DNA of 64,000 nucleotides from Lathyrus oleraceus (Eukaryota; Streptophyta; Magnoliopsida; Fabales; Fabaceae): positions 462,520,289 to 462,584,288 of the forward strand of contig NC_066581.1 of the NCBI RefSeq assembly GCF_024323335.1. The letters are read 5' to 3'. Under the pieces are notes generated by a model. That model saw nothing but the letters and a program-made list of their open reading frames with translations. It ran no database searches and was not told the DNA's origin. Shown here one piece after another: positions 10,401-20,052 of the stretch. Position numbers and translations under genes: made by a program. Numbering within the stretch: the first letter of the stretch is position 1; each line of letters opens with the position of its first letter.

Positions 10401-10486
10401 AGTGTGCATTTTATACAAAGGATCAAGTGGACGAAATCAAAGAGGAGTGGTGTCAATTCATGATAGAGCTCAATGTTTTTTCATAA
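7430..10486 (+). pseudogene. CACTA gene 2: transposase_24-like N-terminus with C-terminal Ulp1-like protease
   Basis: Eleven exons can be drawn with GT-AG borders: 7430-7708, 7796-8101, 8184-8300, 8386-8682, 8779-9036, 9136-9458, 9576-9758, 9835-9945, 10018-10099, 10191-10286, 10385-10486. Phases agree throughout and give 717 codons. One stop, TAG at 7571, replaces a likely Gln at codon 48. Exons 1-2 resemble the plant En/Spm transposase_24 family (VAWN-type motif as DVCWNNQG, then IWSEIK). Exon 4 has a short coiled coil (about residues 280-315). Exons 7-11 match the Ulp1/C48 cysteine protease fold: GHWLLLAINP (His590), YYLDSLG (Asp607), PQQRNQIDCGYF (Gln656, Cys662). All four catalytic positions are present. 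Ulp1 proteases cleave SUMO; the substrate here is unknown. Exon borders are my reading and need transcript support. Confidence 0.85.
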
Positions 10487-10763
10487 ATTTGTGTAATTAA
10501 TGTGTACATTTGTAGTATATGTAATGACTTGTAAATGTGTACATAAATTTGTATATATTTTGATACATTTAAGGCAAAATTGGTTTGAATTGGTATATAT
10601 ATATATTTGTTAGCCAAAAATTGGTAGAAAAAAGGCCAAAATGGCATGTATAAAATGTGATAATTGTCTGTCAAAATCTGGTTGAAAACAGGTAGAAATT
10701 CTGGTTTATAAACCTGGAAAAAATGTGGTTTAAAACAAAAGCTTCAAAAATTTTCGTATACAT

Positions 10764-11236
10764 TAGACAGCGCTTTTGTAAAAAGCGCTGTCTAAGGGGG
10801 GGATTAGAAAGTGCTTTAGGCAAAAGCGCTGTCTAAGGGGGGGGGGGGGGGGGGGGGGGGCTTAGACAGCGCTTTTTGAAAAGTGCTGTCTAAGGTATAC
10901 CTAAAAAAATTAAAATAGGAGGGTCTTAGAAAGCGCTTTAGGCAAAAGCGCTGTCTAAGGGGGGGGCTTAGACAGCGCTTTTTGAAAAGCGCTGTCTAAG
11001 CCCCCCCCCCCTTAGACAGCGCTTTGGCCAAAAGCGCTGTCTAAGGTATACCTAAAAAAATTAAAATAGGAGGGTCTTAGAAAGCGCTTTTGGCCAAAGC
11101 GCTGTCTAAGGGGGGGGGGGGGGGGCTTAGACAGCGCTTTTAAGATTTAAAAAAGCGCTGTCTAAACCTTTAGCAGCGGAGGTTTAGACAGCGCTTTAAA
11201 GCGCTGTCTAAGGCTAAAAAAAGCGCTGTCTAAGGT
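10764..11236. repeat. CACTA 3' sub-terminal repeats with G/C tracts
   Basis: At least 18 copies of TTAGACAGCGCTTT or its complement form alternating inverted pairs. They are separated by runs of G or C: 24 G at 10837-10860, about 7 at 10961, about 10 C near 11000 and about 17 G near 11109. A block TATACCTAAAAAAATTAAAATAGGAGGG is repeated at about 10896 and 11045. This mirrors the 5' array and should be the binding region for the element's proteins. The 10487-10763 stretch before it is AT-rich 3' untranslated sequence with no frame. Confidence 0.93.
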
Positions 11237-11255
11237 CTTGTTTGTTGTAGTGCTC

Positions 11256-12616
11256 ACAAAAGAAATTCCCAAGTCAAAGAGATAAAGGCTCTGGCTCTAA
11301 TTCATAAGTACGAAGTTTTTAAGATTGAGGATGATGAAGCTATAGAGGTAATGTTCTCTAGATTTCAAACATTAATTGCAGGACTCAAGGTTCTGGACAA
11401 AGGCTACACAACTGCAGATCATGTCAAAAAGGTAGTCAGAAGCTTGCCAAAGAAGTGGAGACCCATGGTCACAACATTAAAATTGTCAAAGGATTTGAAC
11501 AATATCAGCATTGAAGAACTTGTTAGTTCACTCAGAAGTCACGAGATAGAACTTGAGAAAGATGAGCCTCAAAAGAAGATCAAATTTGTAGCACTAAAGT
11601 CCAGATCTGAAAGACGCAAACCAGAAAGGAACAAAGCCTTCCAAGCGGAAGAGGAAGACAATGACGACTCTGAAAAAAGAAGACTCTGACGATGAAGAAG
11701 AGTTATCCCTTTTGACCAGAAGAGTAAAACAACTTTGGAGAAAAAGGAACAACAACTTCCGAAGACCAAGACCCAAGGGAGATCGGTCATAATCAATTTC
11801 CAGAGGTAAATCTAACAAATAAATAACATGTTATGAATGTAAGGAAACAGGTCATTACATAAACGAATGTCCAAAGCTGAAGAAGGAAAGCTCCAGAAGA
11901 GAAAGTTTCAAGAAAATATCCTTCAAGACCAAAAAGGGACTGATGGCCACCTGGAACGACAGTGGATCTGATTCCTCTGAATTAAACTCTGAAGAACAGG
12001 CTAATGTTGCATTCATGGCTACCATCTCTAGAAACACATCAGATGCAGAATCTGATCCTAAAGAGGTATTTTCTTATCTTTCTCGCTCTGACCTTGAATC
12101 ATGCCTTTATGAATCTTTGTTCTCATATGAGAAACTTAAAAAAAAAATTTAAGGCACTAAAAAGGGGTCTTGAAGGAACCATCGAAGAATGTGATAAGCT
12201 TGAGATAACAGTTTCAGAACTGAGAGATGAAAACCTAACTCTGACAAAATAAAGAGACTCTGTGAATAAACAATGTTTAAAACTTGAAGAAGCTTTATCT
12301 CAAACCCCACAAACTTCTAACATAATGATATATAAATATGAAAAATCTTTTTGAATGTTTATGAAAAACGGGATAGAAAGAACCAAAATGGCATCCATGA
12401 TTTATGGAGTCAGTCAAAATAATAAAAGAGGAATATGGTATGATACTAGTGAAGATAAAATTTCCATAGATGAGAAACCCAAATCGCCTTTTTCTTATCA
12501 CTATACACATGTACAAGCATAACGTTTTGACAATGCTAGAAGACCCAAAGTTCTAAGAAACTCTGGGAAAACTAATCACAAAGGACCCAAAAGATTCTAG
12601 GTACCAAAGGATAAGA
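11256..12616 (+). pseudogene. gag: Sirevirus gag, C-terminal part
   Basis: The gag frame resumes after the CACTA element and runs with motifs typical of Sireviruses: ALIHKYEVFKIEDDEAIEVMF, GYTTADHVKKVVRSLPKKWRP, SIEELVSSLRSHEIELE. A zinc knuckle CYECKETGHYINEC (C-x2-C-x4-H-x4-C) lies at 11829-11870. An acidic, Ser-rich stretch and a coiled-coil region (SYEKLKK, about 12125 onward) follow. Breaks: a one-base slip in a run of A near 11670, a stop just before the zinc knuckle near 11790-11820, and another slip in the A run near 12140. The tail to about 12600 is readable only in pieces. Nucleocapsid function is lost. Confidence 0.88.
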
Positions 12617-12991
12617 TTGTTTATGTTGCAGATATCTTATGCAACAGAGTTAAGACACCAATCATGGTACCTGAACTCTGGATGCTCGCGACACATGATG
12701 GGAAGAAAGTATATGTTCCAAAACCTGGAACTTAAAGATGTTGGCTTCGTAGGTTTCATAGGAAATCAAAAAGGAAGAATCAGACGCTCCAAAACTATTG
12801 GTAATGGAACTCTTCCCTCTATATCTGATGTTCTCTATGTAGAAGGATTAATGCATAACATGTTATCAATAAGCCAATTAAGTGATAATGGTTATGATGT
12901 AATCTTCAATAAAAAACATGTAAAACAATTAATCAGAACAATGGAACAGTTCTATTCATTGGCAAGAGGAAAAACAACATTTACAAAATAA
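12617..12991 (+). pseudogene. Sirevirus protease domain
   Basis: SWYLNSGCSRHMMG at about 12662 is the aspartic protease active site of copia elements (normally D-S-G-C-S-R-H-M), with the catalytic Asp replaced by Asn (AAC at 12674-12676). The flap and C-terminal part (LPSISDVLYVEGLMHNMLSI) are recognisable. The active-site change alone would abolish polyprotein processing. Confidence 0.88.
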
Positions 12992-14015
12992 ATCTTTCAG
13001 ATCTAAAAGATCAAAATGTAAAATGTTTGATGTCTGTTCACGAAGAGCAATGGGTATGGCGTAGACCCTTGGGCCACATTAGCATGAGAAAACTTTCTCA
13101 CCTAAATAAACTTGAGTTAGTCAGAGGTCTACCTAAACTGAAGTTTTCTTCAGATGCTCTGTGTGAGCATGTCAGAAAGGAAAATTTTCTAAAACATCTT
13201 TTAAAAAGAAAAATGTTGTTTCCAGCTCAAAGCCTCTGGAACTTCTTCACATTGACCTTTTTGGGCCTGTTAAGACAACGTCAGTTAATGGAAAGAAGTA
13301 TGGACTACTCACTATTGATGATTTTAGTCGTTGGACATGGGTAAAATTCCTAAAGCACAAGAGTGAGTCTCACTCTGTATTCACTAGCTTCTGTTCTAAA
13401 GTGCAAAATAAGTTTAACTCTAAAATTATCAGAGTCAGAAGTGATCATGGTGGCGAATTCGAAAATAAGTTCTTTGAAGAACTGTTTGACTCTAATGGAA
13501 TATCCCATGATTTCTCCCGCCCTAGAACTCCACAACAAAATGGAGTTGTAGAAAGGAATAATAGGACACACCAAGAAATGGCTAGAACCATGATCAATGA
13601 AGCAAACGTGGCCAAGCACTTTTGGGCTGAAGCAGTAAATACAGCGTGTTGTATTCAGATTAGAATCTCTATAAGACCTATTCTGGAAAAGACTCCCCAT
13701 GAACTATGTAAGGGAAGAAAACCCAACATTTCTTATTTTCATCCTTTTGGATGCTCTTGTTTTATTCTCAATACTAAAGAACATCTGAGAAAGTTTGATT
13801 CAAAAGCACAAAAAGGTATTATGTTACGATACTCAGAACGCTCTAAAGGCTACAAAGTATACAACACAAAAACCAAAATTGTGGAAGAATCAATACATGT
13901 TAGATTTGATGATAAGCTTGACCCTGAAAAGTCAAAGCTAGTTGAGAAACTTGCGGATTTGGAGATAACTCTTGCAGGCTCTGACGAAAAGACTAAAGCA
14001 TCAAAAGAATCTTAG
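12992..14015 (+). pseudogene. Sirevirus integrase
   Basis: It begins with the GAG-pre-integrase zinc region around HEEQWVWRRPLGHISMRKL (13039); the second Cys pair is damaged by a frameshift near 13180. The catalytic core is nevertheless complete in one frame: Asp in HIDLFGP (13254), Asp in RSDHGGEF (13443) and Glu in GVVERNNR (13551), with the D-35-E spacing intact. The C-terminal part reads FHPFGCSCFILNTKE and VEESIHVRFDDKLDPEK. A TAG at 14013 separates it from RT in the same frame. Confidence 0.9.
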
Positions 14016-15709
14016 AAACAAAGTCCAGATGCAACTGAAGTTTCAACTATCCAGAAAAGATCAAAAAGTCGCCCTAACATCTCTAAAGATTTGATTCTGG
14101 GAAACAAGGATGAACCTGTCAGAACTAGGTCAAGATTCAAAGTATCTGAAGAAACTCCTCTACGATTAGTATCTCTAATCGAGCCTACTTCCTGTGATGA
14201 GTCACTTCAAGACAATGACTGGGCTCTAGCTATGAAAGAAGAGCTAGATCAATTCTTAAAGAATGACGTCTGGGATCTCGCCCCAAAGCCTAAAGGAACT
14301 CACATTATTGGAACCAGATGGGTGTTCAGAAACAAATTGAACAAAAAGGGAGAAGTAGTCAGAAACAAACCACGACTGGTGGCACAGGGTTATAGTCAAC
14401 AAGATGGCATTGACTACAATGAAACCTTTTCCCCAATCGCCAGGTTAGAATCTATTCGCTTACTTGTTTCATTTGCTATAAATCACTCCATCAAACTATA
14501 TCAGATGGATGTCAAGAGTGCATTCCTCAATGGTTATATATCAGAAGAAGTGTATGTCAATCAACCTACAGGCTTTGAAAGCTCTAAATGTCCAAAACAA
14601 GTTTTTAAACTAAAGAAATCACTGTATGGACTAAAACAAGCTCCTAGAGTTTGGTATGAAAGATTAAGTAACTTTCTCCTGGAACATGATTTTATTAGAG
14701 GAAGGGTTGACTCTACACTCTTCTGTAAAAACATTAGAAATGATCTCATGATATGCCAGATATATGTTGATGACATTATTTTTGGTTCTGCTAACCCCTT
14801 TGTATGTCAAGAATTCTATGAGCTAATGCAGGCATAATTTGAAATAAGCTTAATGTAAGAACTAAAGTTCTTTTTGGGAATTCAAATCAATCAAGCTTCA
14901 GAAGCTACCTACGTATATCAAAGTAAGTACATAAAAGACATTCTGAAGAAATTCGAAATGGTTGAATGCAAACCTGCTAAGACACCAATTCATCCAACCT
15001 GCATTCTGGAGAAGGAAGAAACTAGCCAGAAGGTTTGTCAGAAGCTCCATCGTGGTATGATAGGCTCTCTTCTCTCTCTGACAGCCACACGCCCTAATAT
15101 TTTTTTAGTGTGTGCCTCTATGTGATATTCAAATCAGACCCTAGGGAATCTCATTTAACAGCTGTTAAAAGAATCCTCGGATATCTGAAAGGAACCCCTA
15201 ACCTTGGCCTGATGTATGAGAAGACATCAGAGTATAGGCTCTCTGGTTATTGCGATGCAGATTATGCAGGGGACAAAATGGAATGCAAAAGTACATCTGG
15301 GAACTGTCATATCTTGGGAAATAATCTCATATTATGGGTCAGCAAAAGACAATCAACCATCGCCCTGTCTACTGCAGAAGCAGAATATATATCAGCATCA
15401 CTCTACACTACTCAGACGCTCTAGATGAAAAATCAACTAGAAGACCTTCTGATCTTTGAGAGTAACGTTCCTATCTTATGTGATAATACTGCTGCCATAT
15501 GTTTAAGTAAGAATCCTATCTTGCATTCCAGAGCTAAGCACATAGAAATAAAACATCATTTCATTAGAGACTATGTTCAGAAAGGGGTAATATCATTAAA
15601 ATTTATTGATACAGACCACCAATGGGCTGACATCTTTACTAAACCCCTCGCTGAAGAAAGATTCTCTTTTATTTTGAAAAATTTAAACATTCAAACTTGT
15701 CCAAAATAA
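14016..15709 (+). pseudogene. Sirevirus reverse transcriptase-RNase H
   Basis: RT motifs in order: RWVFRNKLNKKGEVVRNKPRLVAQGY, YQMDVKSAFLNGYISEEVYV, SLYGLKQAPRVWYERL and YVDD at 14763-14774, so the polymerase site is intact. A stop at 14835 and another near 14857 follow, then a slip near 15115. RNase H has its acidic residues in CDADYAG, STAEAEYI and LCDNTAAICLS, and ends IFTKPLAEERF. A TAG at 15422 breaks it. The 15710-16230 stretch after it has no frame and is rich in CTCTGA-like words, as in the rest of this element. Confidence 0.92.
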
Positions 15710-16230
15710 ATGTGCTTCTCTGAAATAGCCAAATAAGGCTCTGAATTAAACATCTGGCATGTGGATTTGACTCTGACAGTTCTACCAGTTAGGAGTTATC
15801 TGAATCAGAAATCCTCAGGACCCAATCCTTTGGTATTCCTGAAGATCAGATAAATCAACACGTGGGGCATCATGCATCTGACTTTGGATCTTCTAGACAA
15901 TTGTCTAGCAGAAATCAAGAGACAGACCCTTGAAATCTCCTTGAGCAGTATGCTAATTTAGGGAATTAGACATCCATCATGGGTTGTAATCATTTCTCTC
16001 CTAAGTGTGTAAACTTGGATAACATGCATCAATTTCATAACCTGTAAACTACCTCTAACACAGTCGTTTTTCATGCATATATTTGTGTATATATACTTTT
16101 CACTCATCACAAGCTCATACTTTACACTCATGCCCTACACAAACCCTTTTCCTCTCTCAGTTCTTCATCATCTTCATCAAGGTTTTCTTCATCTGTAACA
16201 AGTTATTCATCGTTCAAACCTCCTTCAACA

Positions 16231-18592
16231 TTGTTCTACATGGATGCTAAACAACAATCTGTCTACAACTACTCACAACAGATGGGTTCAACGGATCAAA
16301 CACCCATTTCTTCTCAACAAACAACTGCAACTACTGGCGTTGTCTTAACCCCTATCTACAGGGAACCCCACATTCTTGACCGTGAACCTCAAATCCATCT
16401 TGCAACACCATTTGAGAAGCTTGAGGTACTGTGCAAATCGCTGGTGGATTTCAAAAATATGAAGAGAAATGGCGTCGACCTCACTGAGGAGTTAAGAATG
16501 GAAGGGTGGGAAACCTACCTTCAGACACCCTATGACCCTGTGTACACATATCTGGTAAAGGAGTTCTGGCATTTCGCAGACTCAGATGATCACTATATCG
16601 TCTCTCACGTTTTGGGAGTCAAAATAGTCATCACTGAGAAATCAATAGCCTCCCTTCTGAATATGGAAAAGACAGGAGGAAGAAGAATCTATAACATTAA
16701 TCCTAGGGAAAAGTATCTGTCCCAGGAAATATCCCCCACGATCTTTCAACAGAATGCTGAGGGAAAACACTCTAAAAATAAAAAACTACATCAGAATCTC
16801 CGCGTCTGGCTGAAGATCATCCTGGGCACCATCCATCACCGTCCTACATCCAACTCTTCTGACTACATCAACACAGATCAGAAGTGCATTCTTTACTGCA
16901 TCCACAAGGGGTTGAAACTGAATCTTCCAGCACTGCTCGTCAAGTATCTCAGAGACTATGTCTAAGATACCAAAAATAACATGAAGACCAGAAACTACAT
17001 TCCTCTGGGAAGACTTATGTCGGATGTTCTGATCGAGAGTGGTTTGGTGGATCATCTGATCCATCACAATCTGATAGAGGATGTCTTTGTTGACATTGCA
17101 AGACCTCTGAATGCTCTGAATCTAAAGAGTACGGGGATAATTGAGCAGGTCAGAGCTAAACCAACTCTAGACACTTCCTGGGAAGCACTAAAGAACCAAA
17201 GGAAGATCCCCAATGGTCTCTATCTGTTCTCCAAGATTGACCCTCCAGAAGTGGTGGCTCACTATTTGTAGGATCTGGAAAACCAAGGGGTGGACATTTC
17301 TGAGTTCTTAGTGGACTGGCTACCTGAGCATCCACCAAACTTCATGAAGAGGATGCGAGAGCCCTCTAAGAAGTCAAAAAAGGCAAAGAAGGCAAAGTTG
17401 GCAGAAACCTCCTGGTCAAGACCTCTAGTCCCTCTGGCTAATTCTCCAAGTTATTATATACCTCCTTCCCACTCTTTAAAACTTAAGTCTATTGCTTCTT
17501 CTCTTCTCCAAACCACTCTCGTCTACACCTCATCCAAAACACCCCCTCAACCACCAGAACCTCAAACACACCATCTCTCAAATTTAATCTCGCAACCACT
17601 ACACTACCCGTTTCTGAAGCAGAAATGCTGAACGAAATTACCTCACCATCCTCCTTATATCCTTCATCCCCACCATACTATATTCTTTCATCTGACAACG
17701 AACCTTCTGACCCCCAATCCCCCACTCTAGCTCAGCTTCAAGCACGTGTTATGGTCTCTCAACAGCCATCACAAACTGAACCTGAACCTGAAGTCATTTC
17801 CCCCCCCCCCCCCTGAACAACAAAATCCACCTCCATCTGATCAACCTCAAACTCCACCACCTACACAACAAACTAATCCACCTCCTGAACAACCAATACC
17901 TTCACCATCTAAACCTCAACCAAATCCACAACCTGAACAAACAACACCATATCCCTCTGATATTCCCCCCACCACCAACCTCTGATGCCATCATCACTCC
18001 CACTCATGATCCCGTTGACACCAATCCATCTCCACCACCCTCCCCAGCCTCTAACTCTGAACCAGAAACTGCCTTCCCCATATTAGAAGAAGCAATAACT
18101 TTGTTTGCAGAGTCTTCAGTGGAGAAGATCAAGTCTCTACCTGTCAACTCAGGCATCAGTGATGATCCCTCTGCAGTAAGGATCCACTGGAACAGAGTGA
18201 TCAAATGGATGACCTCTGAAGCCTTCAAACTAAAAGGCCTCTCTGAACAAGTCCGCAACGACTTCGTCAGAGACGCTGGAATTAGGCTACAAGCTCACTT
18301 GGCCAGAGAGGCTGAGGAAAAAGCCAGGAAGGAAGGAGAAGAGAAAGCTCGTCTGGAAGAAGAGCAAAGGATCATAGAAGCTGAAGAAAAGGATGTTGCT
18401 GAAGCTGCTGAAGCTGCTGCGGCTGCTGCTGAGGCTGAGGCAAAGGCAAGTGCTGAAGTTGAAGAAGTAGCATGCATTACTACAGAGGAAGCTGCCAAGG
18501 CAAGTGCTGATGCAATCTACCTCCGGTTTTGCCCCTCTGGTCTTAAAGACTCTAGAGGAACTGTAAAAGGAACGACAAGTGGTACGAGCTAG
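16231..18592 (+). pseudogene. Envelope-like ORF of the Sirevirus (decayed)
   Basis: A frame after pol starts at MFYMDAKQQ. It contains a domain (about 16420-17270) resembling the putative plant transposon protein seen in Sirevirus env-like and related ORFs (EGWETYLQTPYDPVYTYLVKEFW, HVLGVKIVITEKSIASLLNM). A Lys-rich basic patch (17365-17400), a long Pro-rich region (about 17510-17990, rich in PPP and PEQ) and an Ala/Glu coiled coil (18295-18500, EKARKEGEEKARLEEEQ) follow. No clear transmembrane segment is visible. Breaks: TAA 16963, TAG 17269 (likely Trp), a shift before 17625, a slip in the 12-C run at 17802-17813, and a further shift before 18101. The role of such ORFs is unproven even when intact. 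Confidence 0.75.
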
Positions 18593-19098
18593 ATTGGATC
18601 ACTAGGATTCCGCCAACACCAACATTCAAAACCTATTGACTAAGCTGCTCCAAAGGATGCCTCCACCCCCCAAACCCTTAGGCACTTAGGCTCTTTGTTT
18701 ATTGTTTTTCCTCTGATGTTTTTTATGCTTTCTGATCTATGTTTTCCTTGCTGCCTATATGTACCTATTTTTCTCTTATATATATGAATATCCATTTCCT
18801 GCTTATGTTTCTATCTTTTTGATTATGACAAAAACGGGGAGAACTAAAAGAGCTCTGATGAAAACATATATCTAAAACCTCTCAAGGCACTACGAAAATT
18901 ATAAAATCTTAATGACTTATGACAACTAGAGTTATGCGGGATAATAGCGAAGGTACAAAACCAACTCCATACAAGGAAGGTCCAGTAAGAACTTCTATTA
19001 AATATGATGATCTAACTCAGGGGGAGTCCATTCCCTTTATCTATTTCTGAGATATTACATATTCTTTCATCATTACTCTGACTTGTTTTGTCATCACC
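18593..19098 (+). other. Sirevirus 3' untranslated region
   Basis: There is no reading frame. The stretch includes T-rich sequence, a CAAAAACGGGGAG purine block at 18830 and a GGGGGAG block at 19020-19026 similar to the terminal purine tract. Sireviruses typically have several such purine blocks upstream of the 3' LTR, which fits. Confidence 0.6.
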
Positions 19099-19112
19099 AA
19101 AAAGGGGGAGAT
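19099..19112 (+). other. Polypurine tract of the Sirevirus
   Basis: AAAAAGGGGGAGAT lies directly before TGTAAG of the 3' LTR. Plus-strand DNA synthesis of the retroelement would be primed here. Confidence 0.85.
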
Positions 19113-20047
19113 TGTAAGAACAAACTTAGTTCTACAATGTATCTCTAAGATTTTGATGATAATAAAGGATGAAACAAAAATGGTACCCTAACGAAAATTT
19201 TCTAAGTGGGCATGACTCTGATCAAAATAATCAGATAGACAATCATTAGATACAGAATCAAGTGCTAAAATGCTACTCAGATGATACGTAACCAAAAGCT
19301 CTGACTCTGATCCAACGCAGGCGCTAGCAAAACTAATGAAGGCAGACACTCTGAAGAAGAAGAATGACTCTAGACTCTGAAGACGTACGCTCTGAAAAAG
19401 TCAATTAAAGAGAAACTCTGAAGACAGTCAGAAACAAGCATCCTCTAAAGCCGCAAATTGTTAAACAAAGACTCCGACTAAGATCCGTTGTTTCAAGAAA
19501 GCTTAACATTAAAGAAACCTACTTATGGAAAGAAACTATTTTTAGAAGGAAGTTAAGGCGCTCCAAAAACTGCTTTGGAAAGAACACGAAGATTAATGAC
19601 TTTAATCATTATTCAATGCCCAAGATCCTAACATAAACATCACCCAACGGACTTCCCACCCTCCTATAAAAAGGGTGGAAGCTTCCCTAAGAAGATACTT
19701 GAAACACACGAGAATACAATACTTCCATCACTCTTTATTCTCTCACGAGCTGCTGCTATAACATATTTCCTCAAGTGACTTTGTGAAGTCTGATTACTTG
19801 AGAGGGCTAAGGGATTATTTTCTCTCTTACACGGTTGTTTGTGTAATATTTCAATATTAGTGGATTAAGTCCTTTTTGAAGGCGAAATCACCTTGGCCGG
19901 GTGGACTGGAGTGGCTTTGAATTTCAAGCGAACCAGTAAAAAATTATGTGTTGAATTCATTTTTATTTTGCGCGTGTCTAAGTTCTCAAAATTTTTTATT
20001 TACCTAAAACAATTCAAACTCCCGTTCTTGTTTTTTCTCTACCTTCA
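19113..20047 (+). repeat. 3' LTR of the Sirevirus
   Basis: It runs from TGTAAG to CTTCA and is followed by GTGTT, the target duplication. TATAAAAA at 19665 matches the 5' LTR. It holds two blocks missing from the 5' copy (about 19582-19625 and 19893-19930, the latter with GGCCGGGTGGACTGGAGT), so the 5' LTR has suffered deletions. Point differences are frequent, which indicates an old insertion. Confidence 0.94.
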
Positions 20048-20052
20048 GTGTT

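Larger units (their letters stand above)
1865..11252 (+). mobile_element. CACTA (En/Spm) DNA transposon, 9388 bp
   Basis: The left end is CACTACGCCAAAAATG and the right end, read inward on the minus strand, is CACTACAACAAACAAG, so the inverted termini share CACTAC plus scattered matches. A CTC duplication flanks it. Inside are sub-terminal inverted repeats (1883-2112, 10764-11236), a TNP2-type transposase at 3959-7204 and a second spliced gene at 7430-10486. Genes lie in tandem on the plus strand as in En/Spm, where the two proteins bind the sub-terminal repeats and the ends. It is the best preserved element here: one open transposase frame and a single stop in gene 2. Confidence 0.96.
591..20047 (+). 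mobile_element. Ty1/copia retrotransposon, Sirevirus (SIRE/Maximus) lineage
   Basis: The element has LTRs at 591-1449 and 19113-20047, a primer-binding site at 1451, gag with one zinc knuckle, protease, integrase, RT and RNase H in copia order, an envelope-like frame after pol, and a purine tract before the 3' LTR. Its own length without the CACTA insert is about 10 kb, as in Sireviruses. It sits in the RNase H of gypsy element A with a GTGTT duplication on both sides. Gag is split at 1865-11252 by a CACTA transposon. Stops and frameshifts occur in every domain, so it cannot encode its own movement. Lineage is assigned from gag and envelope-like sequence from memory, not by alignment. Confidence 0.93.

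Noticed and set aside
10764..11236. CRISPR-like array of short repeats
   Set aside because: Repeats alternate in orientation, spacers are G tracts or AT words, and they sit at a CACTA end; this is a sub-terminal repeat region in plant DNA.
17802..17813. Programmed frameshift in the envelope-like ORF
   Set aside because: Further stops and shifts surround it, so simple homopolymer slippage in a dead frame is the more economical reading.
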